NCBI GenBank assembly: GCA_947483555.1
Contig: CANKMW010000062.1
Coordinates: forward strand, 1 to 55,701
Source: Myxococcales bacterium
Lineage (GTDB): Bacteria > Myxococcota_A > Polyangia > Haliangiales > Haliangiaceae
DNA: 55,701 bases
Direction: 5' to 3'
The first letter of the stretch is position 1, and the number at the start of each line of letters is the position of its first letter. Position numbers and translations under genes: made by a program. The notes beneath the pieces were generated by a model. It made no database searches. It was given only the letters and a program-made list of their open reading frames with translations, and had not been told where the DNA came from. This document shows positions 8,046-15,335 of this stretch, in pieces.

Positions 8046-8984
8046 TCAGGGGCGGGCGTGCTCGATGCCGAACGTGACCGAGCTGGCCACCACCAGCTCG
8101 ACCTCCTGCTCGCCGATCAGGGTCACGCCGCGCCGGTAGCGCCGGATCGACGACGGCGGACAGTCGGTGCCGGCGCAGATGAACCACGCCTCGGTCGCCG
8201 GGAAGGCGTCGAGGAGCGCCGGCGCGACCGCGATCTGGCCGGCGGCGTCGGCGACCTCGCACTCGATGATCGCCACGTACGGCTGGCCGTGGCCGCGGTT
8301 GTTGGCGTTGAGCGTGAGCCGCACCCGCGCGTCCCCACCCGCCGGTGTCCAGCGCACGAGGGTGTCGCCGCTGGCCGGGTAGGGGACGGTCAGCTTGCCG
8401 CCGCTGATGTCGGGCGTGATCGCCGCCACGCTGGACGAGGTCAGCGTCATCGCCGGCATGGTGGCGCCAGCCAGCGTCGCCATCACCGTGGCGTCATCGG
8501 CGAACAGCTCGGCGGGCAGCTGGCGATCGGGGTAGTAGTAGTTCGACTGCGGATCGATCTGCACCGCGGCGCGCAGGCCGGTGACGGTGAGCCGGCCGGC
8601 CGAGACGTAGGTCGCCCACGGCTCGCACACGTTGCTGTCGACGCACAGGCCATCGGTGCACGCCGGCGCACACGACGCCGGCTCGTAGGTGCGCAAGGTG
8701 CAGTCACCGGCGCGCGCGAGCTCGCGGTGGAACCGCGGCTCGCGGCCCTGGTAGAAACGCGCGTTCACGGTGGCGGTGCGGCTGTCGCCGCCACCGGCCT
8801 CCGGGGTATAGACCCAGCGGTCCTCGGTCACCTCGATCGAGCCGGCGCGCTCGCGGGCGACGCCGCCGTCGAGACCGGCGTCGCCGCCGCCGGGCGCGTC
8901 GGGCCCGCCAGACGAGGCGTCGCCGTCGCACGCGGTGAAGGTGAGCAGCGATAGCGACAGGAGGCGCAAGCGAAGGTGGTGCAT
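8046..8984 (-). CDS. Putative lipoprotein, 312 residues
   Basis: MHHLRLRLLSLSLLTFTAC is a lipoprotein signal with the lipobox Cys at residue 19, followed by the Gly/Asp/Ala-rich linker typical of myxobacterial cell-envelope proteins. The body has Cys-rich segments (CAPACTDGLCVDSNVC) and long beta-rich stretches, as in NANNRGHGQPYVAII. No catalytic motif is seen. It sits 19 bp downstream of the PEP-synthase-like lipoprotein gene in the same direction, so the two are probably co-transcribed and exported together. Confidence 0.8.
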   Translation of the reverse strand: MHHLRLRLLSLSLLTFTACDGDASSGGPDAPGGGDAGLDGGVARERAGSIEVTEDRWVYTPEAGGGDSRTATVNARFYQGREPRFHRELARAGDCTLRTYEPASCAPACTDGLCVDSNVCEPWATYVSAGRLTVTGLRAAVQIDPQSNYYYPDRQLPAELFADDATVMATLAGATMPAMTLTSSSVAAITPDISGGKLTVPYPASGDTLVRWTPAGGDARVRLTLNANNRGHGQPYVAIIECEVADAAGQIAVAPALLDAFPATEAWFICAGTDCPPSSIRRYRRGVTLIGEQEVELVVASSVTFGIEHARP

Positions 8985-9003
8985 GTTCGGGCCTGGTGAT
9001 GGG

Positions 9004-10986
9004 TCACGGAGCGGCGCCGCGGCCGGGATATGCGCGGGCCTGCTTGATCCAGATGGTGCGGACGCCGCCCCGGTCGACGAGCTTCCACTCGACGTCCATC
9101 GGCAGCGCGCCGTAGCCGGGGGGCGGCGTGTAGTCGTCGCCGAAGCCGTCGCGGATCGCCTCCAGCGCGCGACCGAGGTCGAACAGCTCGGCGCGTCCGA
9201 GCACGGTGTCGCCGGGCGCGGTGAGGTTCGATCGGGTGTAGTAGGTCGCGGGCTGGCCGCTATGGAAGTGGTAGTAGAGCAGCGAGTCGACGCGGACGCC
9301 GGGCGGCGGCTGCACGACGCTGGCTTCGCCGAGCTGCGCGTTGACGAAGAAGCCGTCCTCGCCGCCGAGCGCCGGGTCGTAGACGTTGGCGGTGACGGCG
9401 ACGCCGTTGGCTGCCTCGTCAGGGAACGAGGGCGTCACCAGGACGCCCATCGCGACCTGCAGGTGATCGATGCCGGCGTAGTCGCGCTCCTCGAACGCGC
9501 GGACGTTCCACACCGACGCCCACACCGTCTTGAGCGCGAGGTCGATCGGCGCCCGGGGGTCGCCGACCTGGCCGGCGCGCGATTCGTACAGGCCGGCACC
9601 GGTGTGGCGGGCCAGATCCTCGGCGTTGGTCGACGACCGGAACTTCATGCGCGTGGCGGGGAAGTCGCGGCTGACCGCGGCCTCGACGGCGGCCAGATCG
9701 GCGCCGTCGACCGCTGCCGCGATCATGTCGGCGCGCAGCGCGTCGAGCATCTGGCGGCGCAGGTTGCCGTCGGCGCGGAAGCCGGGGTCGGCGAGCATGG
9801 TCGCGATGCGAACATCGAAGCCGTTGTCGACGACGAAGCGGTGGTAGTAGGCCAGCGGGATGGCGAGCGCGTCCTGGACCCGCACCGGCGCGCCGGCCGC
9901 CGCCAGGTCGCGGAGCCGGCCGTAGTTGGCGGCCTTGCCGCCGATGGCGGCGACGTCACCGGGCCCGACCTGATCGATGTCGAGGATCGACGTGACGCCG
10001 TAGTCGGGCGCCGGAACCTCGGCTGGCGGCGGCCGGTGGGTCTGGAACCAGGCAGCGGCGGCATCGGCGGTGACCTCCTCGACCTCCCACTCGAACGCGC
10101 CGACCGCCAGTCGTACCCAGCGGCCGTCGAACGCAGCGAAGCGCGCCCGGGCGCCGCGCAGGCCCATGTTCGGCGTGCCGCGCTGCTGCGACAGCACGTT
10201 GACGTGCGACAGCGGCGTCTGCAGCTCGTCGGTGACGACGCCGGCGACCACGGTGAGGTCATCGGGGACCCGGTCGAGGACCACCAGCTCGCGAGGTGAG
10301 ACGTACGTGGTCGCCAGCTCGGCGGCGGTGAGCACGTGGACGCGGGCGTAGGTCTCGCCGAGGTTGAGGGGCTGGAACGTGATGTCGGCCCACAGGTCGT
10401 CGGTGGTGACCACCGGGATGTCGAGTCGAGCGGCAAGCGCGAGCTGCTCCTCCGAGGTGGGGTGGAAGCGGAGCCGATCGCCCACGTACATGGCGCCGGC
10501 GAGCCGGCGGTACGAGGCCTCGATCATCGCGACGTCGGCGGTGTCGTAGGGCGCCAGCTCGTACGCGACGACGTCGGGCTCCTCGTAGTGGGTGACGGCG
10601 CCGAGCACGAAGCGGCGGCCCGGGCTGAGGTACTGCTCGACGAACGGCGCGCCCGCCGGCCAGCCCAGGTGCTCGATCGCGAAGCGGCGGTGGACCGCAA
10701 AGCGCTCGGTGTCCTGGAAGTAGACCGCGTCGCCGTCACCTCGATCGACGATGGTCTTGACCGTGGTCGCACCCGGCAAGCTGGCGTCGAGGGGCCGCGC
10801 GCCCTGGGCCGCGAGCTCGGCGGCGCAGCGCAGCTCGCTGCGATACGGCAGCCGGTTCGACTCGCAGAGGTCGGGTCCGTCACCACCGCACGCCGCACCG
10901 AACGCGATGAGGGCCAACAATGCCGAGGGACCGCGAGCCGCCACGCTCTCCGCTCTCAGCAACCTGCGGGCCAGCCCGAACCGCAC
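9004..10986 (-). CDS. PEP/pyruvate-binding domain protein, predicted lipoprotein, 660 residues
   Basis: After a hydrophobic leader ending LIAFGAAC (lipobox-like, Cys at about residue 33), the protein has an N-terminal unknown region. A swivelling PEP-utiliser-like segment follows (TPLSHVNVLSQQRGTPNMG, with the His at the place of the phosphorylated His). The last part is a pyruvate-phosphate-dikinase-type ATP-binding domain: GGKAANYGRLRDLAAAG, MKFRSSTNAEDL and MDVEWKLVDRGGVRTIWIKQAR. The domain order is reversed compared with PpsA, where the ATP domain comes first. An ATP-grasp-like phosphotransfer domain on an exported lipoprotein is odd, since ATP is not expected outside the cytoplasm. Either the leader is not cleaved or the domain has another role. 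Confidence 0.82.
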   Translation of the reverse strand: MRFGLARRLLRAESVAARGPSALLALIAFGAACGGDGPDLCESNRLPYRSELRCAAELAAQGARPLDASLPGATTVKTIVDRGDGDAVYFQDTERFAVHRRFAIEHLGWPAGAPFVEQYLSPGRRFVLGAVTHYEEPDVVAYELAPYDTADVAMIEASYRRLAGAMYVGDRLRFHPTSEEQLALAARLDIPVVTTDDLWADITFQPLNLGETYARVHVLTAAELATTYVSPRELVVLDRVPDDLTVVAGVVTDELQTPLSHVNVLSQQRGTPNMGLRGARARFAAFDGRWVRLAVGAFEWEVEEVTADAAAAWFQTHRPPPAEVPAPDYGVTSILDIDQVGPGDVAAIGGKAANYGRLRDLAAAGAPVRVQDALAIPLAYYHRFVVDNGFDVRIATMLADPGFRADGNLRRQMLDALRADMIAAAVDGADLAAVEAAVSRDFPATRMKFRSSTNAEDLARHTGAGLYESRAGQVGDPRAPIDLALKTVWASVWNVRAFEERDYAGIDHLQVAMGVLVTPSFPDEAANGVAVTANVYDPALGGEDGFFVNAQLGEASVVQPPPGVRVDSLLYYHFHSGQPATYYTRSNLTAPGDTVLGRAELFDLGRALEAIRDGFGDDYTPPPGYGALPMDVEWKLVDRGGVRTIWIKQARAYPGRGAAP

Positions 10987-11388
10987 CGCCTTCCAGGTGC
11001 TTGGCCGCGCCCCCCCTCAGCTATCTGAGTGGGGACAGGTTCCCGTGAGCCATAAGATTCCGATATCTTGAACGATTCGGGACCGTTTTGCGGACACTTT
11101 TCGGACGTTCCGTCGCGCATCGGGCTCGGAGGCCGCTCGCCTACGGGCTCGTTGAGGGGCTCGTCGAAGCCGGCCCCTTGGACTCGCGGAGGACGGGCCA
11201 AGGTCGACCTCGCCGGTTGCGGTACTAGGTAGGGAAGGCATGTCGGCGACCACTTGCGGGACGCTGCATGCCGACCCGCACAACCCGATCATGCTCACGC
11301 CAGGAGGGCCATGTGGAGCACTGACCGTTTCGGTGCCATCCTCGTCGAGCAGCCTCATGACAGCCCTAACCGGTACTCTGCGGGTGCC
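10987..11388. other. Intergenic junction, left edge of the accessory region
   Basis: No convincing gene. Contents seen: a GGGGACAGGTT motif at 11031 that matches the RAYT-flanking repeats near 52.6 and 53.4 kb; an AT-richer stretch at 11050-11085; and a pair of 11-bp TKCGGACRYTY elements at 11088-11110 that recurs at 52459-52481. Base composition is lower in GC than the flanks. Confidence 0.5.
11031..11049 (+). repeat. Solo RAYT-associated repeat motif
   Basis: GGGGACAGGTT followed by CCCGTGAG. The first 11-12 bases equal the ends of the perfect inverted repeats that flank the RAYT gene at 52575 and 53398. No transposase lies beside this copy, as expected for a dispersed REP-like element. 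Confidence 0.45.
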
Positions 11389-12216
11389 ATGGGCAAGCCG
11401 GGTGGAAAATGGACGGGGCGAGAGCTGATCCTGCTTGGGGCGCTCGTTGGCGCCGTGCTCGTCCTCTGGGGCGTTACCGTCGCGTCGGGGAGCACACGGA
11501 GGGAACAGCTGTCAGCGGCTGGTGACGCGGTGGCGGCGATCGGTGCCGTGCTCGCCGGTGTCGCAACTGTCATCGCGGTTCGGACGATGCGAGATCAACG
11601 CCAGGCGAGCGAGGAGCAGCAAGGCAACACCGACGCCCAGATCGCGACGATGGAAGATCAGGTCAAGGTCCAACGGGAAGCTCTCAAGGAGCAGCGGCAA
11701 GCGTTCGATCAACAGATCGAGATCATGCGAACAGACCAGCGCTTGCAGCACGCCGCGATCGATCTTCAGCGCCAGGCGGTGGCGGAGCAGCGAGCCGCGA
11801 TCGTCGAGGATCATCGGCAACAGCGCCTTGCCAGGATTCAAGAGGCCTACGCCGAAGCCATCACCAAACTGAGCCTGTTCGCGTTGGCAGCAAAGACGGC
11901 GACGGAGGTATGGGACGACACGCAGGACCGCACGGCGATCCTGCGTGATTCGCTGGATGGGCTCATGGTCTCGTGCGCTGTAGCTGCTTCGCGCTGCGAC
12001 TTTATCGACCACCACCCTGAGCGCTACTCGTGGTTCAAGAGCGCGTTCGACCCGTGCAACAGCGGCTTCAAGGCGCTGTATGAAACGCTCGCGGCGGAGC
12101 GTCCGTCGAATCTCGCTCCGATCACCGTCGACATAGACCCGGTGGAGCACAAGATCAGGGCTTCGATCCGCGATGAGATCGAACGGCAACCGACCGAGCG
12201 CAAGCCCGAGGTCTAG
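11389..12216 (+). CDS. Membrane protein with long coiled coil, 275 residues
   Basis: Two adjacent membrane segments, LILLGALVGAVLVLWGVTVA (about residues 14-33) and AVAAIGAVLAGVATVIAV (about 47-64). A Gln/Glu/Arg-rich region of about 100 residues follows with heptad-like spacing (EQQGNTDAQIATMEDQVKVQ and on), which should form a cytoplasmic coiled coil. The C-terminal part (YAEAITKLSLFALAAK and SRCDFIDHHPERYSWF) is helical and unknown. The ATG at 11389 puts the first membrane segment close to the N-terminus. Such two-helix plus coiled-coil proteins are common in accessory regions, including defence modules, but nothing here fixes the role. Confidence 0.78.
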   Translation: MGKPGGKWTGRELILLGALVGAVLVLWGVTVASGSTRREQLSAAGDAVAAIGAVLAGVATVIAVRTMRDQRQASEEQQGNTDAQIATMEDQVKVQREALKEQRQAFDQQIEIMRTDQRLQHAAIDLQRQAVAEQRAAIVEDHRQQRLARIQEAYAEAITKLSLFALAAKTATEVWDDTQDRTAILRDSLDGLMVSCAVAASRCDFIDHHPERYSWFKSAFDPCNSGFKALYETLAAERPSNLAPITVDIDPVEHKIRASIRDEIERQPTERKPEV

Positions 12217-12251
12217 CTCCGGCCGTCACCCCCGACGCTCATGCTCACCGG

Positions 12252-12692
12252 GTGATCGGTTGCACGACGTGCCAGGGCAAGCCGCCCCTCTGCGATGTCT
12301 GCGTCAGCGGTGACATGGCCCAGCTCGTCGGCAACGCGATGTGCCGGGGTGAGCTGTGGGCGGAGCGCGTGATGCAACGGCTGCAACGGCTGCCCACGAA
12401 GCGCGCTGCCTGGTCTGGGTACGACGACAGCGATCGGGTCAGGGCCATCGCGACACGGAGGGTCGCGGACCTATCCTTGGACCTCAGGCTGCGGGAACGG
12501 TCAACCGGCTCGGGTCGTGGGTGCGCCTGTGTTTCTCCTCGGGAAGCGAGGGCCCAAGAGTTAGATCCTTGCAACCCAAGACTTCGATCGCAGCATCTGG
12601 AAGACCATGACCACAAAAGAACGTTGCGAGCTGCTCCAACGGATCGAGCGCGGGATCCGGAACCTCGAAGACGACTCGGTGCCGCCCCGTGA
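12252..12692 (+). CDS. Hypothetical protein with N-terminal CxxC pairs, doubtful C-terminus
   Basis: GTG start reading MIGCTTCQGKPPLCDVC, which gives CxxC twice and suggests a small zinc ribbon. The next 70 residues look protein-like, but after about residue 95 the frame becomes Arg/Pro-rich and overlaps the next gene by 86 bp. A frameshift near 12490-12540 or a decayed gene would explain this. No family recognised. Confidence 0.35.
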   Translation: MIGCTTCQGKPPLCDVCVSGDMAQLVGNAMCRGELWAERVMQRLQRLPTKRAAWSGYDDSDRVRAIATRRVADLSLDLRLRERSTGSGRGCACVSPREARAQELDPCNPRLRSQHLEDHDHKRTLRAAPTDRARDPEPRRRLGAAP

Positions 12693-12960
12693 GCGCCTGG
12701 CCGAGGGGCTCGACGAGATGCCCCTCATCCCCGACTACAAAACCATCGACCTCGATCAAGTGAAGCCGCCAGCCCTGAAAGCCGTGTGGCACGAGCTGTT
12801 GGCTTTCGCGCGGCTCGGGCCGTTCGATCGGCCGTGGAGCGAGCGCTGGATCCAGGAGTCGACGATCACCGAGGCGGATGCGCGTGATCGGCTGCATGAG
12901 CTTGTGGCTCTGCACCGTGTTGCCCTTGAGCGCTTCCGTGCGTGGCGGGTGTGGTGTTAA
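12607..12960 (+). CDS. Hypothetical protein, 117 residues
   Basis: MTTKERCELLQRIERGIRNL opens a helical, acidic small protein with several Trp residues (WHELLAFARLGPFDRPW). No membrane segment or known motif. The amino-acid mix is convincing for a real cytosolic protein. It follows the CxxC protein in the same direction and lies next to the integrase junction, so it probably belongs to the mobile region. Confidence 0.6.
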   Translation: MTTKERCELLQRIERGIRNLEDDSVPPRERLAEGLDEMPLIPDYKTIDLDQVKPPALKAVWHELLAFARLGPFDRPWSERWIQESTITEADARDRLHELVALHRVALERFRAWRVWC

Positions 12961-13309
12961 CGGATGCAAGCGCGCGGGCTGCAAGCTCGTCGTCAAACCA
13001 GCGCTTGCGTGAGTACGTATCAAGCAACTGGACGCACGCCCCCAGCGGCACGCGTTGCGATCCTCTTACACACGTGACCGCGTAGGTTGCGCCCCGGCGC
13101 TGCATGACGGCGACGCGGGTTGCATCCGCCGGGATCAACCTGCGCCGCGCCTCCGCGTGCGCGTGGCACTGCTCGGTCAGGGCTACTTCGACGCGTTGCA
13201 GGTCGGCGAGTGCAGCGGGTGCCTCTCGTCGCAGCTTCAGCTGACCCTTCTGATCACCATCGCTCCCCCTCGATCTTCCGCCCGCACCTCCATCAAACAA
13301 CGCGCTCAC
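12866..13309 (-). CDS. Possible hypothetical protein, 147 residues
   Basis: A GTG start at 13309 gives LADLQRVEVALTEQCHAHAE and RVAVMQRRGATYAVTCVRGS, a plausible soluble protein, but its last 30 codons run antisense to the 117-residue gene. There is no clear ribosome-binding site. I keep it as a possibility because the alternative is an empty stretch of more than 400 bp. Confidence 0.33.
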   Translation of the reverse strand: MSALFDGGAGGRSRGSDGDQKGQLKLRREAPAALADLQRVEVALTEQCHAHAEARRRLIPADATRVAVMQRRGATYAVTCVRGSQRVPLGACVQLLDTYSRKRWFDDELAARALASVNTTPATHGSAQGQHGAEPQAHAADHAHPPR

Positions 13310-13344
13310 GCTTAGTCCCGCGGCCCGCGAAACTCTTGCTTGTC

Positions 13345-13382
13345 TACTAGCAGGCTACTCGCTAGGCTATTGGGTAGCCTAC
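13345..13382. promoter_or_regulatory. Operator-like inverted and direct repeats
   Basis: CTAGCAGGCTACTCG, CTAGGCTATTGGG and TAGCCTAC follow one another. AGGCTAC (13352-13358) and GTAGCCT (13374-13380) form a 7-bp inverted repeat, and AGGCTA is repeated directly inside it. The element lies directly ahead of the AAGGAG of the following gene, the position of an autoregulatory operator. Confidence 0.42.
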
Positions 13383-13396
13383 AAGGAGCAGAACTC

Positions 13397-13807
13397 GTGA
13401 GAATCCAGCACCAAGGAAAGCTCTATCGCGTCGATGACGGCCACCCACACGCGACCGCAATTCTAGCGCTCGCCATCAGCTCGACGAACGGACCGGTCAG
13501 CCGCATCGCAGCACCGCAGCGGAACGACGTCAAGCAGCTCTGGCGGCACCTACGAGCCCCCCACCGGAAGTTCCTTCGCGCGGTCGCCAAGGATGCCCCG
13601 ATCCAGCAGGACGATCTCCAGAAGCGGCTCGGCCTCGATTGGAAGCAGCTTCGCGGCGTTCACAACGGACTGGCTCGGATCTGCGACGGGCTTGGGATCG
13701 AGAAGCCCGTCAGGACTTCCGGGTACAACGCCCAGAATCGAACCTACGAGATGAGCACGGACGTCGCGACGACGATTCAGAAGATCCCACGCAAGCGAAC
13801 GCCGTGA
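13397..13807 (+). CDS. Winged-helix-like regulator, 136 residues
   Basis: The start is the GTG at 13397, fixed by AAGGAG eight bases upstream. The C-terminal half reads HRKFLRAVAKDAPIQQDDLQ, RLGLDWKQLRGVHNGLARIC and then TYEMSTDV: three helices and a wing-like strand, as in winged helix-turn-helix DNA-binding domains. The N-terminal half (GKLYRVDDGHPHATAILALA) is a small unknown domain. With an operator-like repeat directly upstream and the integrase convergent 44 bp downstream, a role in controlling the element is likely. The fold call is by eye only. Confidence 0.62.
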   Translation: MRIQHQGKLYRVDDGHPHATAILALAISSTNGPVSRIAAPQRNDVKQLWRHLRAPHRKFLRAVAKDAPIQQDDLQKRLGLDWKQLRGVHNGLARICDGLGIEKPVRTSGYNAQNRTYEMSTDVATTIQKIPRKRTP

Positions 13808-13851
13808 ACCATGAGCAAGCGCGTAGGCGCGGGCCGATCGGATGCGCCTCA

Positions 13852-15111
13852 TCAGGGTGCAGGCGGGCTCGGCGACCGCGGCGGCTGCGTCGCATCTGCG
13901 GCCGGGCGCGGTTGCCTCGGCTTGGATGCAGACCGCTCGCGCGGGCGGCGGGAACCTTCGGGCGGCGGTTCGTCGAGCATCATCACGGCCTCGCGCTTGA
14001 TGGCCGGCGTGAGGTGCGCGTAGCGGAGCGTGTCCCTGATGTTGACGTGGCCCATGAGCTTCTGCACGGTCACCAGGGCGACGCCGCGCATCACGAGGTG
14101 CGAGGCGAACGAGTGCCGACACCGATGCCAGCCGATCGGCATCATGCCGGCGGAGCGGCACATGAGCCGGAGGGCGTCCGCGGTCTCGTGCGGCTGGAGC
14201 AAGCTGCCATCGATCGTGAAGACGCTCTCCCAGCGGTCTTGGCGCACGGAGCGCAACGCCCGCATGGCGTCGTTGGAGAGAGGGACCTCGCGGTGCTTCT
14301 TGCCCTTCGGCGGCTTGCGGCGACCTCGCTTGGTGATGGACTCCCTGACCCAGAGGACGCCGCGGTCGAGTTGCACGTTCTCCCAGCGCAATCCGATCAG
14401 TTCGCCGTGCCGCAGCCCCGTGCGGAGCGCGACGACGAGCATGGCGTGCATCACGCGCCACTTCCAAGGGGTCCATGGCTTGGGGCTGAACGGCTGCGGC
14501 GCGGCGATCAGCCGATCGGCTTCCTCGAACGAGAGGAACACCTGTTCCTTCTCGGGGGTCTCCTGCTTTGGCCACTTCTTCGGGAGGCGGACGATGACGT
14601 CGTTGGCGACCGCGTAGTTCATGAACGCGTGAAATTCGCTGAGCAGGCGCGCCACGGTCACCGGATCGAGCGGCTTCCGCACCGGCAAGCCGGTCGCGGG
14701 ATCCTCGGGCGGCTTGAGCAGGCGTTGCCGCCATTCGTTGACGTGCGTGAACGTGACCTCGTCGAGGCGGAGGTGACCGAACGTCGGCAGGTAGTAGTTC
14801 TTGATCGCGCTTTTCTTGTGGTCGACCGTCGCCTCGGCGTTGGTGGTCTCGGCCTCGGCGAACCAGATCGGGAGGTACTCGGCGACCGTCGGCACGAGCT
14901 TGGGGGCGGGTGGCGGTGGCGGAGGCGCGGCAGTGCCGGTCGCGAGCAGCCGCTCGACGGCGATGCGCTCGGCCGCTTTGGCGCCGGTCTTGTGGTCGGG
15001 CTGGCCGTAGTCCTTGGGCACGCCGCGAATACGGATGCTGGTTCCGTCGGGGAGCCGGACTTGCTTCTTGAAGTACGGGCGGCCCGTTCGGGGGTCTTCG
15101 TACACAGGCAT
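13852..15111 (-). CDS. Tyrosine recombinase (phage-type integrase), 419 residues
   Basis: Site-specific recombinase that would integrate and excise the element. The N-terminal arm-binding part (MPVYEDPRTGRPYFKKQVRL) is followed by a SAM-like core-binding domain (YLPIWFAEAETTNAEAT, AIKNYYLPTFGHLRLDEVT). The catalytic domain has the full set: Arg234 in TGLRHGELIGLRW, His329 and Arg332 in WHRCRHSFASHL, His355 in LMGHVNIRDT and Tyr364 in TLRYAHL. A Pro/Arg tail follows. It is transcribed away from the 15-28 kb block, so that block lies on its 5' side. I did not find an attachment site or a tRNA gene beside it. Confidence 0.95.
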   Translation of the reverse strand: MPVYEDPRTGRPYFKKQVRLPDGTSIRIRGVPKDYGQPDHKTGAKAAERIAVERLLATGTAAPPPPPPAPKLVPTVAEYLPIWFAEAETTNAEATVDHKKSAIKNYYLPTFGHLRLDEVTFTHVNEWRQRLLKPPEDPATGLPVRKPLDPVTVARLLSEFHAFMNYAVANDVIVRLPKKWPKQETPEKEQVFLSFEEADRLIAAPQPFSPKPWTPWKWRVMHAMLVVALRTGLRHGELIGLRWENVQLDRGVLWVRESITKRGRRKPPKGKKHREVPLSNDAMRALRSVRQDRWESVFTIDGSLLQPHETADALRLMCRSAGMMPIGWHRCRHSFASHLVMRGVALVTVQKLMGHVNIRDTLRYAHLTPAIKREAVMMLDEPPPEGSRRPRERSASKPRQPRPAADATQPPRSPSPPAP

Positions 15112-15207
15112 GGGATCGATCCTGTCGTGGCGTGACGGCGCGATGCCCCCGACGACGGAGGGCGCAGCGGCACGCCGCTCGGCGCGGTGGCGTCGAGGGC
15201 AAGCGGG

Positions 15208-15329
15208 GCGGCGGGAACGAGTCCCGCCGCCCCCGCGGGTTGAAGTGCAGGCGCCCTTACGGGCGCCGCGGCCTGCCGCCGAAGCGGCAGGGGCTGTCAG
15301 GGGATGAGCGGCCGGTGAACATCACCGGC
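15208..15329. other. Cluster of four perfect stem-loops
   Basis: Four hairpins stand in a row: GCGGCGGGA/TCCCGCCGC with a 5-nt loop (15208-15230); GGCGCCC/GGGCGCC with loop TTAC (15250-15267); CCTGCCGC/GCGGCAGG with loop CGAA (15272-15291); GCCGGTGA/TCACCGGC with loop ACA (15311-15329). They lie between the stop of the minus-strand operon (15336) and the integrase start (15111). They could be terminators without U-tracts, or a recombination or origin site. Confidence 0.55.
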
Positions 15330-15335
15330 GCGCGA

